Positions 7,957 to 13,630 of a DNA stretch of 13,630 nucleotides are shown here, one piece after another. The stretch lies in NCBI GenBank assembly GCA_002385755.1, contig DGED01000033.1:16596-30225 (forward strand). Reading direction: 5' to 3'. Each line of letters starts with the position of its first letter. Within the stretch, counting starts at the first letter, position 1. The stretch is from Caryophanales bacterium UBA3935. GTDB taxonomy: Bacteria; Bacillota_I; Bacilli_A; ML615J-28; CAG-698. The position numbers and the translations under genes were made by a program. Below the pieces are notes generated by a model. The model was not told the DNA's origin. It saw only the letters and a list, made by a program, of their open reading frames with translations, and ran no database searches.

Positions 7957-7980
7957 AGGGTATTATAATACCCTCTTTTT
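7957..7980 (+). terminator. Terminator/attenuator between rpsO and pnp
   Basis: GGGTATTATAATACCC (7958-7973) is a perfect 16-nt palindrome forming a 6-bp stem, lengthened by A7957-T7974, and followed by TCTTTTT (7974-7980). With no better promoter before pnp, partial read-through is likely. E. coli also has a terminator between these two genes. The stem is AT-rich in its inner half, so it is probably leaky. Confidence 0.75.
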
Positions 7981-8003
7981 GAAAAAGAATAAGGAGTAAA
8001 AAT

Positions 8004-10169
8004 ATGAACGAAAAAAGAGTATTCGAATATGTTCAAGGGGATCGGAAGTTTATCGTGGAGGTAGGCGAGTTGGCCAAACAGGCAAACGGCGCCGCGCTCG
8101 TCCGTTTCGAGGACACCGCCGTTCTGTCGGTCGCCGTGATGTCGAAGGCGCCGCTCGATCTTGATTTCTTTCCTTTAACCGTTATATACCAGGAAAAGCT
8201 TTATGCCGGCGGGAAGATCCCCGGTGGTTTTCTCCGCCGCGAGGGACGCCCGAGCGAGCACGAAACGCTCTCGGCGCGCCTGATCGACCGTCCGATCAGA
8301 CCGCTTTTCGCCGAGGGTTTCAGGAACGATGTCCAGGTCATAAATACCGTTTTGAGCGCGAATCCCGACAATATCGCGGAAGTCGCTGCGATGCTCGGTT
8401 CGTCCCTGGCGCTCACGATTTCCGACATTCCCTTTAACGGCCCCATCGCCGGCGTTTGCGTCGGCCGCGTCGACGGCGAGCTCGTCATTAATCCGACCGT
8501 CGAACAACTCGAGCGTTCAGATATTAATCTGTTCGTGGCGGGGACGATGGACGCGATCAATATGGTCGAGGCGAGCGCCAAGCAAGTTCCCGAAGAAGAC
8601 ATGTTGCGGGCGATGCTTTTCGCCCATGAGGAAATCAAACGCCTCGTCGCTTTCCAAAACGAAATCCGGAAGGAAGTTGGGAAGGAAAAAGTAGAGGTCG
8701 AATTAAAGACGATTCCCGAGGATCTCGCGCGCGAGGTCGAGGAACTCGCGAAAGCGGACTTGCTTCAGGCGGTCGTCATTAAAGAAAAACTGGAACGCTA
8801 CGGCAAGATCGATGAAATCAACGAACGGGTTATCGCGGAGTTAACCGAGCGTTATAAAGACGACGAGGACTTGGAACAGAAAATCAAGTTCGTCAAGCGG
8901 AAACTGGAAGAGATCGTTGCCGAAGAAGTAAGAAGGCTGATCACCGAGGAGAAGATCCGACCGGACGGCCGCGGCCTCGACGAAATCAGACCGCTTTCCT
9001 CCTCGGTCGACGTGTTGGTCCGACCGCACGGGTCGGCTCTCTTTACCCGCGGCCAGACCCAGGCTTTGTGCGCCGTGACATTGGGCGCCCTGGGCGAGTA
9101 TCAAATAATCGACGGCCTCGGGGTTGAGGAAGGCAAAAGGTTTATGTTCCATTATAATTTCCCGCCGTTTAGCGTCGGCGAGACCGGGCGTTATTCTTAC
9201 CCCAGCCGCCGGGAAATCGGCCACGGCGCCTTAAGCGAGAAAGCCTTGCTTCAAGTATTGCCGTCGGAGGATGAGTTCCCCTACACAATCCGCATCGTAT
9301 CGGAGATTCTCGAATCAAACGGTTCCTCCTCGCAAGCGTCGATTTGCGCGGGGACGTTGGCGTTAATGGCGGCCGGCGTGCCGATCAAGGCGCCAATCGC
9401 GGGAATCGCGATGGGATTGATTACCGACGGAAAGAATTACACGATTTTAACCGACATCCAGGGAATGGAAGACCATTACGGAGATATGGACTTCAAAGTC
9501 GCGGGCTCCGCGACGGGAATCACCGCCCTGCAAATGGACATTAAAATTGCCGGAATCGACGAAGATATATTGCGCGAAGCGCTGGCCCAGGCGCGCTCGG
9601 CCCGTCTTAAGGTTTTGGAGCACATGCTGGAAACTATCCCAGCTCCGCGGTCCGACGTCAGCCAGTACGCGCCGAAAGTCATCAGTTTCTTCATCGACCC
9701 GATGAAAATCCGCGACGTAATCGGCAGCGGCGGCCGGATCATTACCGATATTATTAATCAATGCAACGACGTGAAAATCGATATCGAGAATGACGGCCGG
9801 GTAACGATAATGCATCCCGATAAGATGTGGGCGGAAAAAGCGGCCCGGATAATCGAGGATATCGTCCGCGAGGTCGAGGTCGGCGAGTTTTACTCCGGCA
9901 AAGTCGTCAGGATTGAAAAATTCGGCGCTTTCGTTGAGTTGTGGCAAAACACCGAGGGTTTGATCCATATTTCCAAAATGGCCGCCGAGAAGGTCGCCCG
10001 TGTCGAGGACGTCCTGCATCTCGGCGACGAGATCATCGTCAAAGTTATCGGCATAGATGACAAGGGCCGAATTGACTTGGCCACCAAGGATTATGTTGAA
10101 AACCGGAAAAAGATGCCGCCGCGCAAAAAACCCCCGTACGGGGTCAAAAGAAAAGCGCCGCGTCAATAA
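8004..10169 (+). CDS. pnp: Polynucleotide phosphorylase (PNPase)
   Basis: A 3'-5' phosphorolytic exoribonuclease, trimeric in known family members, acting in mRNA decay. The 721 residues show the full architecture: RNase PH domain 1 (about 10-145), all-helical domain (about 150-315), RNase PH domain 2 (about 320-550), KH (about 555-615) and S1 (about 625-695). Hallmarks are [12 protein letters not shown] (74-85), [17 protein letters not shown] (399-415) and SNGSSSQAS (438-446). The catalytic D490, D496 and K498 lie in [10 protein letters not shown] and correspond to E. coli D486, D492 and K494. The KH loop is IGSGG (573-577). A basic proline-rich tail (701-721) replaces the longer tails of some homologues. 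AAGGAG (7991-7996) lies 7 nt before the ATG. Confidence 0.98.
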   Translation: MNEKRVFEYVQGDRKFIVEVGELAKQANGAALVRFEDTAVLSVAVMSKAPLDLDFFPLTVIYQEKLYAGGKIPGGFLRREGRPSEHETLSARLIDRPIRPLFAEGFRNDVQVINTVLSANPDNIAEVAAMLGSSLALTISDIPFNGPIAGVCVGRVDGELVINPTVEQLERSDINLFVAGTMDAINMVEASAKQVPEEDMLRAMLFAHEEIKRLVAFQNEIRKEVGKEKVEVELKTIPEDLAREVEELAKADLLQAVVIKEKLERYGKIDEINERVIAELTERYKDDEDLEQKIKFVKRKLEEIVAEEVRRLITEEKIRPDGRGLDEIRPLSSSVDVLVRPHGSALFTRGQTQALCAVTLGALGEYQIIDGLGVEEGKRFMFHYNFPPFSVGETGRYSYPSRREIGHGALSEKALLQVLPSEDEFPYTIRIVSEILESNGSSSQASICAGTLALMAAGVPIKAPIAGIAMGLITDGKNYTILTDIQGMEDHYGDMDFKVAGSATGITALQMDIKIAGIDEDILREALAQARSARLKVLEHMLETIPAPRSDVSQYAPKVISFFIDPMKIRDVIGSGGRIITDIINQCNDVKIDIENDGRVTIMHPDKMWAEKAARIIEDIVREVEVGEFYSGKVVRIEKFGAFVELWQNTEGLIHISKMAAEKVARVEDVLHLGDEIIVKVIGIDDKGRIDLATKDYVENRKKMPPRKKPPYGVKRKAPRQ

Positions 10170-10194
10170 CTTCTCTTACAGGGAAGTTTTTTTT
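10168..10194 (+). terminator. Rho-independent terminator after pnp
   Basis: An 8-bp stem (AACTTCTC 10168-10175 with GGGAAGTT 10181-10188, one T-G pair, loop TTACA) runs into an eight-T tract (10187-10194). It overlaps the pnp stop codon. Confidence 0.85.
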
Positions 10195-10216
10195 ATCGGC
10201 AAGGCGATAAAAAAAA
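10187..10216. repeat. Perfect 12-bp inverted repeat overlapping the pnp terminator T-tract
   Basis: Eight T plus ATCG (10187-10198), a six-base loop GCAAGG, then CGAT plus eight A (10205-10216). The left arm is the T-tract of the pnp terminator, so this hairpin and the terminator share bases and exclude each other in part. It is not itself a normal terminator on either strand, because the outer arms are T then A. Confidence 0.6.
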
Positions 10217-10247
10217 TTAAACTTTTGTATATTTATCATAAAAACTA

Positions 10248-10256
10248 TGGTATAAT
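10248..10256 (+). promoter_or_regulatory. Extended -10 promoter for the GIN-domain lipoprotein gene
   Basis: TGGTATAAT has a perfect -10 (10251-10256) with an extended TGG. The 17-bp position upstream is TATATT (10228-10233), a poor -35. Transcription would start near 10263, leaving a leader of about 80 nt that includes the hairpin at 10281-10302. Confidence 0.65.
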
Positions 10257-10280
10257 TCGGTTAAAGACTTGATTCATCAC

Positions 10281-10302
10281 CCGGGCAAGCATAAGCGCCC
10301 GG
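10281..10302 (+). promoter_or_regulatory. GC-rich hairpin in the 5' leader of the lipoprotein gene
   Basis: CCGGGC (10281-10286) pairs with GCCCGG (10297-10302) around a 10-nt loop that can add two inner G-C pairs. Only TTT follows, so it is at most a weak terminator. It could protect the 5' end or act as an attenuator; no known riboswitch is recognised in it. Confidence 0.4.
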
Positions 10303-10342
10303 TTTAGTATCTTTATAAATCTTAATGTGTGGGAGAAGTAAA

Positions 10343-11140
10343 ATGAAAGCAATCGCAAAATTTATGCTTGTTTTTATCGCGATATTCGCCTCCGGGTGCG
10401 CGATTTTCCGGCATCAGGTCAGCGGTTCCGGCGCGATCGAGGAGCGGGAGCATTTGTATTCCGGCGGCGTCTACGAACTGAAGATCGAGATTAATACAGG
10501 GGACACTCCCGTCGAGATTGCGTTTTTTGACGGCGCCTCGCCCTCGCTCAAGCTTATTACGGACGATAATATCCTGAAGGAAATCGCGGTAAAGGAAAAT
10601 GGCCGGGAGATTAAGGTGAGCGGCGATAAAAAGACCTTCTATGACGCGACCGAGTTCAGGGTTGAGATTTACGGTATGACGTTTTCGAAACTGACGCTCT
10701 ACGGCGGTTTTCATATCGAACCGACGGAAGCGGGTTTTACCGAGGATTTTGTTTTCGTGGTTCACGGCGGCTTAAGCGGCGCCTGTGATTTCGGCGCGGT
10801 CACGGGAGAACTCGATATTAGGTTTAAAGGCGGCGTTGATTTGAAAGCCGAGAACGTTCGCGCGACGAAATTAAAGGTGAAAAGCGAAGGCGCGGTCGAT
10901 TTGGAAATGGAAGGCGCGGCCGGGAATTTTTATTGCCAAGGCGAGGGGAGCGCGAACATAAACGCCCCTGATTTGCGCTGTCAAGACATAAGTCTTAACT
11001 TAAAAGGCGCGGTTAACGTCGTCGTTTACGCTGAAGAGACCTTGGAGATTATCGCCGAGGGAACCGGCGTGATTAAATACCGCGGCCAACCGGATATCAC
11101 TCACGGAACGAAAGGCGCGTTTAGCATTACCCCCTATTAG
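10343..11140 (+). CDS. Putative lipoprotein with GIN (DUF2807) beta-helix-like domain
   Basis: 265 residues. MKAIAKFMLVFIAIFASGC is a lipoprotein signal with the invariant cysteine at 19 (lipobox ASGC; A at -3 is less common than L), so the mature protein should be anchored to the outer face of the membrane. After the cysteine come the GIN/DUF2807 hallmarks: SGSGAI at the start, many short beta-strand repeats spaced by Gly turns (GGLSG, KGGVDL, EGAVDL, GEGSANI, KGAVNV) and an ending close to GTGVIKYRGQP. The name putative auto-transporter adhesin is historical and no function is established. The upstream ATG at 10325 would add six residues but lacks a ribosome binding site; GGGAGAA (10331-10337) sits 5 nt before 10343, which decides the start. 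Single gene. Confidence 0.8.
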   Translation: MKAIAKFMLVFIAIFASGCAIFRHQVSGSGAIEEREHLYSGGVYELKIEINTGDTPVEIAFFDGASPSLKLITDDNILKEIAVKENGREIKVSGDKKTFYDATEFRVEIYGMTFSKLTLYGGFHIEPTEAGFTEDFVFVVHGGLSGACDFGAVTGELDIRFKGGVDLKAENVRATKLKVKSEGAVDLEMEGAAGNFYCQGEGSANINAPDLRCQDISLNLKGAVNVVVYAEETLEIIAEGTGVIKYRGQPDITHGTKGAFSITPY

Positions 11141-11143
11141 GAC

Positions 11144-11179
11144 AAAACAAAAAGCCATCAACAAATGGCTTTTTGTTTT
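11144..11179. terminator. Bidirectional terminator between convergent genes
   Basis: A perfect 15-bp inverted repeat (AAAACAAAAAGCCAT 11144-11158, loop CAACAA, ATGGCTTTTTGTTTT 11165-11179). It reads as stem plus T-run on both strands, so it should end the lipoprotein transcript rightward and the XRE regulator transcript leftward. Confidence 0.92.
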
Positions 11180-11192
11180 TCGTAAGGCATGC

Positions 11193-11801
11193 TTATTCCG
11201 TCTCGTTCCGTTCGGGTTTCGGTTTTTTTCGTTTTAATAAAAACCAAAAAATCGTCAATACTTGCAGGGGAATGACGCCGATAAATAGCAGCCATAGATT
11301 TTGATAATCAATGGAGAGATATATTGAAAGCGGCGTCGTCCAATAGAGGACGGTCAAGGCCAGGAAGACATGTAATCTTTTCCCCCATATATTCGCAAAG
11401 ACGATCAAAACGACGGCGGAAGCCGGGACGGCGTAGACGAAAGCAAGCCACGAGCGTTTAAACTCCGGCAAAAAAATCCCCAGAGCCACGAAAACAACGG
11501 TCGCGACAAACCAAACCGATCCAAAAGCGAGCAGCGTCGTGAGCAACTTTGAAAGCCTGCGATGGACGCGGGGCGTGGTTTTTTTCTCGGAAACTAAATC
11601 GTTTAAGGTGACGCCGAATAAAAGAGCAATCTCGCGCAAGATATATAAGTCAGGCAGGCTTTCTCCCCGTTCCCACTTTGAAATCGATTTGTCGGAATAA
11701 TTAAGTTTTTCCGCCAACTCGATTTGAGTTAGATTATTGAGCCGCCGGTAATACGCCAAATTCCCGGCAACCAGTTTTTTGAACTCGTTCTCCTTCATCA
11801 T
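11193..11801 (-). CDS. XRE-family transcriptional regulator with four C-terminal membrane segments
   Basis: 202 residues. An N-terminal HTH_3/XRE domain (about 8-70) has the typical NNLTQIELAEKL helix-turn-helix entry and recognition region SDKSISKWERGESLPD (36-51). A basic linker (78-86) leads to four likely membrane helices (about 87-110, 118-138, 143-163 and 168-189) and a charged tail. This suggests a DNA-binding domain tethered to the membrane, possibly sensing an envelope signal, but no ligand can be named. Two ATGs stand in tandem (11801 and 11798); no ribosome binding site precedes them and the predicted transcription start falls on the first ATG. It is divergent from degV and converges with the lipoprotein gene, which it could plausibly regulate. 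Confidence 0.88.
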   Translation of the reverse strand: MMKENEFKKLVAGNLAYYRRLNNLTQIELAEKLNYSDKSISKWERGESLPDLYILREIALLFGVTLNDLVSEKKTTPRVHRRLSKLLTTLLAFGSVWFVATVVFVALGIFLPEFKRSWLAFVYAVPASAVVLIVFANIWGKRLHVFLALTVLYWTTPLSIYLSIDYQNLWLLFIGVIPLQVLTIFWFLLKRKKPKPERNETE

Positions 11802-11807
11802 AAGTAA

Positions 11808-11836
11808 ATGATATCACTTTTTGTTGAAAAAATCAA
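11808..11836 (-). promoter_or_regulatory. Promoter of the XRE regulator, giving a leaderless transcript
   Basis: On the minus strand TTGATT (11836-11831) and TATCAT (11813-11808) are 17 bp apart with an extended TGA before the -10. Only six bases separate the -10 from the ATG at 11801, so the start of transcription should be at or next to the start codon. Confidence 0.65.
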
Positions 11837-11854
11837 TTCTACTAGCGGTAGAAT
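11836..11854. promoter_or_regulatory. Dyad next to the XRE promoter, candidate operator
   Basis: ATTCTAC (11836-11842), spacer TAGCG, GTAGAAT (11848-11854): a perfect 7-bp inverted repeat. It touches the regulator's -35 and lies about 80 bp before the degV -10. XRE dimers bind such dyads, so autoregulation is a reasonable inference. Apart from the promoters, the rest of 11802-11977 shows only a GC-rich patch at about 11892-11907. Confidence 0.4.
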
Positions 11855-11936
11855 ATTAAATATTTCTATACTTTTTCTCTTTTCGAAATAGAGCGCGCCC
11901 GCGCGGGAATAGATAGGTAATCGTCATAATCAAGGT

Positions 11937-11942
11937 TATAAT
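11937..11942 (+). promoter_or_regulatory. Possible -10 for the degV gene
   Basis: A perfect TATAAT. The 17-bp position upstream (TAGGTA, 11914-11919) is a weak -35 and there is no extended TG, unlike the other promoters here. This may mean lower or activator-dependent expression. Confidence 0.45.
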
Positions 11943-11977
11943 GGTTTAAACATGATGGATGAAAGGAAGTGCGATTA

Positions 11978-12862
11978 ATGAACGATTACGTTTTGTGCGT
12001 TGACTCATGCTGCGATTTGCCGGACGGACTGGCTAAAGAGTTTGGTTTGGAGGTTTTACCGCTTTCGGTTAGTATTGGCGGGAAAGAGTATTATCATTAC
12101 TTGGATGAGCGCGAAATAAGTATTAAGGAGTTTTATCGGATGCTCCGCGAGCACAAATTGCCGCGGACGTCGCAGATCAACCCCGAGGGGTTTATTTCCG
12201 CTTTCGAGTCTATTTTAAAAGAGGGGAAGGATATCCTGTCGGTATCGTTGTCATCGGAGCTTTCGGGGACTTTCCAGTCGGCTTTGATCGCGAGAGAAGA
12301 ACTTGCCGAGCGTTACCCAGGAAGAAAAATAATCGTTATCGATTCCAAGTGCGCGTCGATGGGCATAGGGCTACTCCTTGCTTACGCGGCGGGGATGAAG
12401 AGCGAAGGCGCGCCGCTTGAAGAGACGGCGGCCTGGATTGAAAAAAATAAACTGAAAGTGTGCCATCTTTTTACCGTCGGCGATCTGAATCACTTAAAAC
12501 GCGGCGGCCGGCTTTCGTCCTCGAAAGCGTTTCTCGGCACCTTGCTTAACGTCAAGCCGCTTTTGCACGTTAATAACGATGGAAAACTGGTCCAGACGCA
12601 ATCAACGCGCGGGCGTTGCCGGGTGCTTGCGAAAATGGTCGACCGGATGGAAAAAACGATTGTCCAACCGGAGAGACAATTCATTTATATCTCGCACGGC
12701 GATTGCTGGGAAGACGCGGAAAAGCTTAAGCGGATGGTATCCGAGCGTCTTCCGGTTAAAGATATTATTGTCAATTATATCGGACCCATTATCGGCAGCC
12801 ATTCCGGACCCGATACCCTGGCTTTGTTTTATCTGGGGAATGATCGCGAAGTTCCGTATTAA
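11978..12862 (+). CDS. DegV/FakB family fatty-acid-binding protein
   Basis: 294 residues, full length for the family. Known members bind a fatty acid and, as FakB, present it to the kinase FakA to make acyl-phosphate for phospholipid synthesis. Seen here: VDSCCDLP (8-15), the TSQ motif (64-66), SLSSELSGTFQSA (90-102), LKRGGRLSS (173-181) and GSHSGP (273-278). D279 stands where glycine is common in GPG. The chosen ATG follows AAAGGAAG (11962-11969) at suitable spacing; an in-frame GTG at 11969 would lie inside that ribosome binding site. A short reading frame from 11952 ends in TAATG over the start, probably by chance. No fakA is in the window, so the acyl-chain preference and partner are unknown. 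Monocistronic, with its own terminator. Confidence 0.93.
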   Translation: MNDYVLCVDSCCDLPDGLAKEFGLEVLPLSVSIGGKEYYHYLDEREISIKEFYRMLREHKLPRTSQINPEGFISAFESILKEGKDILSVSLSSELSGTFQSALIAREELAERYPGRKIIVIDSKCASMGIGLLLAYAAGMKSEGAPLEETAAWIEKNKLKVCHLFTVGDLNHLKRGGRLSSSKAFLGTLLNVKPLLHVNNDGKLVQTQSTRGRCRVLAKMVDRMEKTIVQPERQFIYISHGDCWEDAEKLKRMVSERLPVKDIIVNYIGPIIGSHSGPDTLALFYLGNDREVPY

Positions 12863-12871
12863 TTGTTCGCT

Positions 12872-12899
12872 AACCGAATCATTGATTCGGTTTTTTTTC
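12872..12899 (+). terminator. Rho-independent terminator after degV
   Basis: AACCGAATC (12872-12880) pairs with GATTCGGTT (12884-12892) around a three-base loop, followed by eight T (12891-12898). Confidence 0.92.
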
Positions 12900-12914
12900 T
12901 ATCATCAAAATCTA

Positions 12915-12943
12915 TTGCTTTTTTGACGTAAAAATGGTATAAT
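12915..12943 (+). promoter_or_regulatory. Promoter of rnpB
   Basis: TTGCTT (12915-12920), a 17-bp spacer, then TATAAT (12938-12943) with extended TGG at 12935-12937. Transcription should begin at about 12950, which is where the P1 strand of the RNA begins. A TTGACG at 12923-12928 is too close (9 bp) to be the -35. Confidence 0.85.
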
Positions 12944-12949
12944 ATTAAC

Positions 12950-13312
12950 GTATTCGGGTAATCGAGCGAATGTCCCGAGCATTCGTTAGGAAAGTCCTTG
13001 CTAGCACAGGCTGAGACGCCTGTAGTGTTTATGCCCAACGAAAAGATAAGTTGGGACGCTCCGTTGGGAGAGCGATGGCGAAAACGACACCTGTAAAATG
13101 GTTAGTTTTCCTAAGGTGCCACAGTGACGATGCCCTTTGGAAACGAAGGGAGTGGAACGGGTAAACCCCATAAGCTAGCAACCCAAATTATGGTGGGGGC
13201 ACTTTAAATCCGGAAATGAACGGGTTTAAGGCTGTCGGGCAACCGGCAGAGATAAATGATTACCGCTCCGCTCTTTTGGGAGGAGTACAGAACAAGGCTT
13301 ACAGAATACATT
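12950..13312 (+). ncRNA. rnpB: RNase P RNA, type B (Bacillus-like)
   Basis: The catalytic RNA of RNase P, which matures tRNA 5' ends. The order of conserved elements follows the B. subtilis RNA: TTCGGGTAATCG near the 5' end, AGGAAAGTCC (12988-12997), GCTGAGACGCCTGTAGTG, GGTGCCACAGTGACGA (13115-13130), GAGTGGAACGGGTAAACCCC, AACCCAAATTATGGTGGGGG (with the GGT that can pair with tRNA CCA) and GGCTTACAGAA (13296-13306). The ends pair as P1: GTATTC 12950-12955 with GAATAC 13304-13309. About 363 nt, somewhat shorter than the roughly 400 nt of B. subtilis. The type B layout, as opposed to the ancestral type A, supports a Bacilli-like host. The exact 3' end is uncertain by several bases. Confidence 0.96.
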
Positions 13313-13321
13313 CCCAACATT

Positions 13322-13349
13322 AAATCCCGAAACGGGATTTTTATTTTTT
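13322..13349 (+). terminator. Terminator between rnpB and engB
   Basis: AAATCCCG (13322-13329) pairs with CGGGATTT (13333-13340), loop AAA, followed by a T-rich run through 13349. The next four bases are the GGAG ribosome binding site of engB. Confidence 0.9.
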
Positions 13350-13359
13350 GGAGACTACG

Positions 13360-13630
13360 ATGTTTAAAAAATGCCGCTATATCATAAGCGCCGCGAACAA
13401 AACCCAATACCCCAACCGCGGGAATCTTCCCGAGATTCTTTTGCTTGGCCGCTCCAATGTCGGCAAAAGCAGTCTGATAAACGCGCTATGCGGGCGGAAA
13501 GCCTTGGCGCATATTTCAACGCGCCCCGGCAAGACCCGACTTTTGAATTTCTATTTTATTGACGAGGCGTTTTATCTCGTCGACGCCCCGGGGTACGGAT
13601 ACGCGCGGCGCAGCCGGGCGGAGCGGCTCG
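13360..13630 (+). CDS. engB: Ribosome-biogenesis GTPase EngB/YsxC, 5' part
   Basis: Open to the right edge; 90 complete codons visible of about 195 usual. EngB is a small GTPase needed for late 50S subunit assembly. The G1 P-loop GRSNVGKS (30-37), the G2/switch I region [13 protein letters not shown] (53-65) and the G3 DAPGYGYA (75-82) are all present and diagnostic of EngB. The start ATG at 13360 is 6 nt after GGAG (13350-13353), directly abutting the terminator T-run. No promoter is visible between the terminator and the gene, so expression probably depends on read-through from rnpB. Confidence 0.95.
   Translation, partial: MFKKCRYIISAANKTQYPNRGNLPEILLLGRSNVGKSSLINALCGRKALAHISTRPGKTRLLNFYFIDEAFYLVDAPGYGYARRSRAERL

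Noticed and set aside
9447..10166. 239-codon open frame on the minus strand over the 3' half of pnp
   Set aside because: Shadow of PNPase. The opposite strand encodes invariant catalytic, KH and S1 motifs, and this frame has no recognisable domain.
10325..10342. Upstream ATG for the lipoprotein gene
   Set aside because: It adds MCGRSK before the signal peptide and lacks a ribosome binding site; GGGAGAA at 10331-10337 points to the ATG at 10343.
11952..11978. Short reading frame (MMDERKCD) ending in TAATG over the degV start, as a possible leader peptide
   Set aside because: No ribosome binding site of its own precedes it, and its codons are the degV ribosome binding site region; coincidence is more likely.
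12923..12943. TTGACG with TATAAT as the rnpB promoter pair
   Set aside because: The spacing is 9 bp. TTGCTT at 12915-12920 gives 17 bp instead.
1..13630. CRISPR array, insertion sequence, prophage, toxin-antitoxin or biosynthetic cluster
   Set aside because: No spaced direct repeats, transposase motifs, terminal inverted repeats, phage genes or toxin-antitoxin pairs were found on either strand. The gene set is housekeeping plus envelope proteins.

Overview
The window reads as a normal chromosomal segment of a Gram-positive bacterium in the Bacillota. The rnpB RNA has the Bacillus-like (type B) layout, which points to the Bacilli or a walled relative of the Mollicutes. Supporting signs are the partly kept Bacillota order truB-ribF-(mtnN)-rpsO-pnp, strong AAGGAGG-type ribosome binding sites, a DegV/FakB protein and a Bacillus-type XRE regulator. 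Genes are GC-rich and favour C/G-ended codons, while promoters and terminators are AT-rich. TGA is used as a stop (truB, ribF), so the standard bacterial code applies. The species cannot be named from sequence alone.

Layout. Positions 1-122 hold the 3' end of an unidentified gene. At 291-5027 lies a 1578-residue secreted protein with a consensus promoter and its own strong terminator. It joins a phosphodiester glycosidase (NAGPA-like) domain to a purple-acid-phosphatase-like metallophosphoesterase through Ig-like, carbohydrate-binding-like and cohesin-like modules. Positions 5108-7565 hold a tightly overlapping operon: truB (tRNA pseudouridine 55 synthase), ribF (flavokinase/FAD synthetase) and mtnN (MTA/SAH nucleosidase). 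Next come rpsO (ribosomal protein S15) and pnp (polynucleotide phosphorylase), with a separate promoter before rpsO and a terminator or attenuator hairpin between the two. A lipoprotein with a GIN/DUF2807-type repeat fold (10343-11140) converges on a membrane-anchored XRE regulator on the minus strand (11193-11801), and the two share a bidirectional terminator. Divergent from the regulator is a DegV family fatty-acid-binding protein (11978-12862). The RNase P RNA gene (12950-about 13312) follows, and the 5' part of engB/ysxC, a ribosome-assembly GTPase, runs off the right edge.

How it fits together. Most of the segment serves RNA metabolism and translation: tRNA modification, S15, PNPase, RNase P RNA and a 50S assembly GTPase. 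Surface or envelope genes are set between these. Six of the seven promoters seen carry the extended -10 form TGR-TATAAT or a close variant, which looks like the local vegetative promoter style. There are no mobile elements, CRISPR arrays or tRNA genes, and I see no clear sign of a new defence or mobile system. The most unusual item is the very large two-enzyme secreted protein. Smaller points of interest are a likely leaderless regulator transcript with an adjacent dyad, the terminator between rnpB and engB, and an unusual inverted repeat that includes the pnp terminator T-tract.
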